Source: Caryophanales bacterium
GTDB lineage: Bacteria; Bacillota; Bacilli; Exiguobacteriales; Exiguobacteriaceae
Direction of reading: 5' to 3'
Assembly (NCBI GenBank): GCA_902363455.1
Contig: CABJAC010000014.1
Span: 1 to 21,938 of the forward strand
Length of the DNA: 21,938 bases
Positions 21,177 to 21,938 of the stretch are shown piece by piece. The notes beneath the pieces are model-generated. The model saw only the letters and a program-made list of their open reading frames with translations, was not told the DNA's origin and ran no database searches. Positions within the stretch are counted from its first letter, which is position 1. Each line of letters begins with the position of its first letter. Made by a program: the position numbers and the translations under genes.

Positions 21177-21704
21177 TTATTCTTTCACTTCTGCAATCGT
21201 CTTGAAAATCTGTGAATAAACATCTTTGATAATTTGATCGTTCTTTTGATCGTTGTTTAATCCATATTCCCAGTAGCGATAGCGATCTTTTTTCCCTTGC
21301 AGATAACCGGATGCATAGGAATGCTCCAGTTCGCTCGCATTGGCATATGTTAAGTCTTCAACCACGAATGGTAAAAATCCTTTTGTTGTCTCTAAGAAGA
21401 AGGTCGGGACATCAAGTTTTGGGTACACCTTCACGTATTTTTCTTCATCTGCCTGTTTTAGGTTATCTTTTGTGATGAACACCGCATCAAACTGTGAAGA
21501 AATCCGGTTCGTGTCCTCTAGTTCTTCAAATGAGAGTGTTGAAAACTTCACATTTTTCTCTTGCAGATCAGGCTGTTCTCCAATCACACCGATTTTTAAG
21601 TATGTTCCATCATAGGTAGTTGGTTTTACTTCTGTTGATGCGTCTGCACCACAACCTGCTAGTGAAGTCGCGGTAATCAGTGAACCACATATTAATTTTT
21701 TCAT
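21177..21704 (-). CDS. Lipoprotein of unknown function
   Basis: The 175-residue protein has a lipoprotein signal (MKKLICGSLITATSLAGC, acylated Cys18). The mature part is a mixed alpha/beta domain: YLKIGVIGEQPDLQEKNVKF, FDAVFITKDNLKQADEEKY, PTFFLETTKGFLPFV, and a C-terminal helical tail. The motif IGVIGEQP followed by 'AVFITKD' suggests a ligand-binding alpha/beta fold, but I cannot name a family. AAAGGAAC precedes the ATG at 21704 and an extended -10 TGGTATAAT lies upstream. It is a single-gene unit facing the terminator at 21128-21175, next to the IS30-like end. Confidence 0.75.
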   Translation of the reverse strand: MKKLICGSLITATSLAGCGADASTEVKPTTYDGTYLKIGVIGEQPDLQEKNVKFSTLSFEELEDTNRISSQFDAVFITKDNLKQADEEKYVKVYPKLDVPTFFLETTKGFLPFVVEDLTYANASELEHSYASGYLQGKKDRYRYWEYGLNNDQKNDQIIKDVYSQIFKTIAEVKE

Positions 21705-21741
21705 GGATACGTTCCTTTCACGTCCGTTTAATATTGCTTCT

Positions 21742-21750
21742 ATTATACCA
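21742..21750 (-). promoter_or_regulatory. Extended -10 promoter of the lipoprotein gene
   Basis: On the minus strand TGG-TATAAT (21750-21742) lies 38 bases upstream of the ATG at 21704. No good -35 is present at 17 bases, as is common for extended -10 promoters. Confidence 0.6.
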
Positions 21751-21845
21751 GTAATTCGGAAAAAGAACCTAAAATCGATGAAGGATTGGATCAGCTTTTT
21801 AATGGTTAATAAAATAGAAAATGTAATAATTGACGAATTGTAATA

Positions 21846-21938
21846 TTAAGTGCAACACCTAGCTGAAAACACAAAAAAACCCATAACGGCCTCGTGTAGA
21901 ATAGAGTTACCACACAAAATTCAATGGAGGATTCGTTA
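21846..21938 (+). mobile_element. Left end of an IS30-family insertion sequence
   Basis: The sequence from about TTAAGTGCAACACCT (21846) to the window end, with GAGTTACCACACAAA and a final CAATGGAGG ribosome binding site, resembles the left leader of Firmicute IS30 elements. In those elements a GTGCAAC-containing terminal repeat precedes the transposase start by about 100 bases. The transposase itself would begin just after the window. The call is by remembered similarity and the exact boundary is uncertain. Confidence 0.5.

Noticed and set aside
1..21938. CRISPR array, tRNA, rRNA or riboswitch
   Set aside because: I found no regularly spaced repeats, cloverleaf-like tRNA segments, rRNA sequence or recognisable riboswitch core on either strand.

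Overview
The window looks like a chromosomal accessory region of a low-to-moderate GC Firmicute of the order Bacillales. The evidence is strong GGAGG-type ribosome binding sites, several TTG starts, LAGC/LASC lipoboxes, U-tract terminators and Bacillus-type families (BsuPI domain, DUF3885, DUF2268, TIGR04104, SMI1/KNR4). Exiguobacterium is my best guess for the genus, but this rests on gene style alone. Base composition is uneven. About 106-3000 and 5700-6600 are clearly AT-rich, while the TnpB element and 6.9-8.9 kb are richer in GC, as expected for a patchwork of acquired genes.

Layout. 1-105 is the 3' end of an IS3-family insertion sequence. 210-3050 holds a small membrane protein, a first XRE regulator/membrane protein cassette, a DUF7878-like gene and a CPCC zinc-ribbon gene. 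3049-4659 is one small gene cut in two by a tnpB-only IS200/IS605-type element of about 1.35 kb; the two gene halves rejoin in frame when the element is removed. 4715-5683 is a DUF2268-like lipoprotein metallopeptidase, divergent from a second XRE/membrane protein cassette (5999-6488) that is paralogous to the first. 6634-8870 holds a CxxC-x20-CxxC membrane zinc ribbon, a glutathione peroxidase, a hypothetical protein and an EamA exporter. 9042-11694 holds a frameshifted SMI1/KNR4 protein, a BsuPI lipoprotein, two tiny membrane proteins and a DUF3885 protein. 11966-15305 is an ABC-2 export operon: a permease fused to a degenerate M1-peptidase-like domain (frameshifted), an ATPase and a second permease. 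15628-17923 is a Cof-type HAD phosphatase / LacI regulator / cupin operon. 18122-21704 is a set of small membrane, hypothetical, SMI1/KNR4-plus-DUF4241-like (frameshifted) and lipoprotein genes. From about 21846 to the end is the left end of an IS30-family element.

How it fits together. No single large pathway is present. Two themes stand out. First, an unusual density of small soluble proteins from families used as immunity proteins in polymorphic-toxin systems (SMI1/KNR4 twice, DUF3885, probably others), with no toxin gene in view. Second, repeated two-gene cassettes of a small XRE repressor and a small membrane protein carrying a KEG[KN]DERG motif. Three genes (9042, 11966 and 19645) each carry one single-base frameshift in a short G or C run. 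These are either real pseudogenes or consensus errors, and this should be settled before the genes are called dead.
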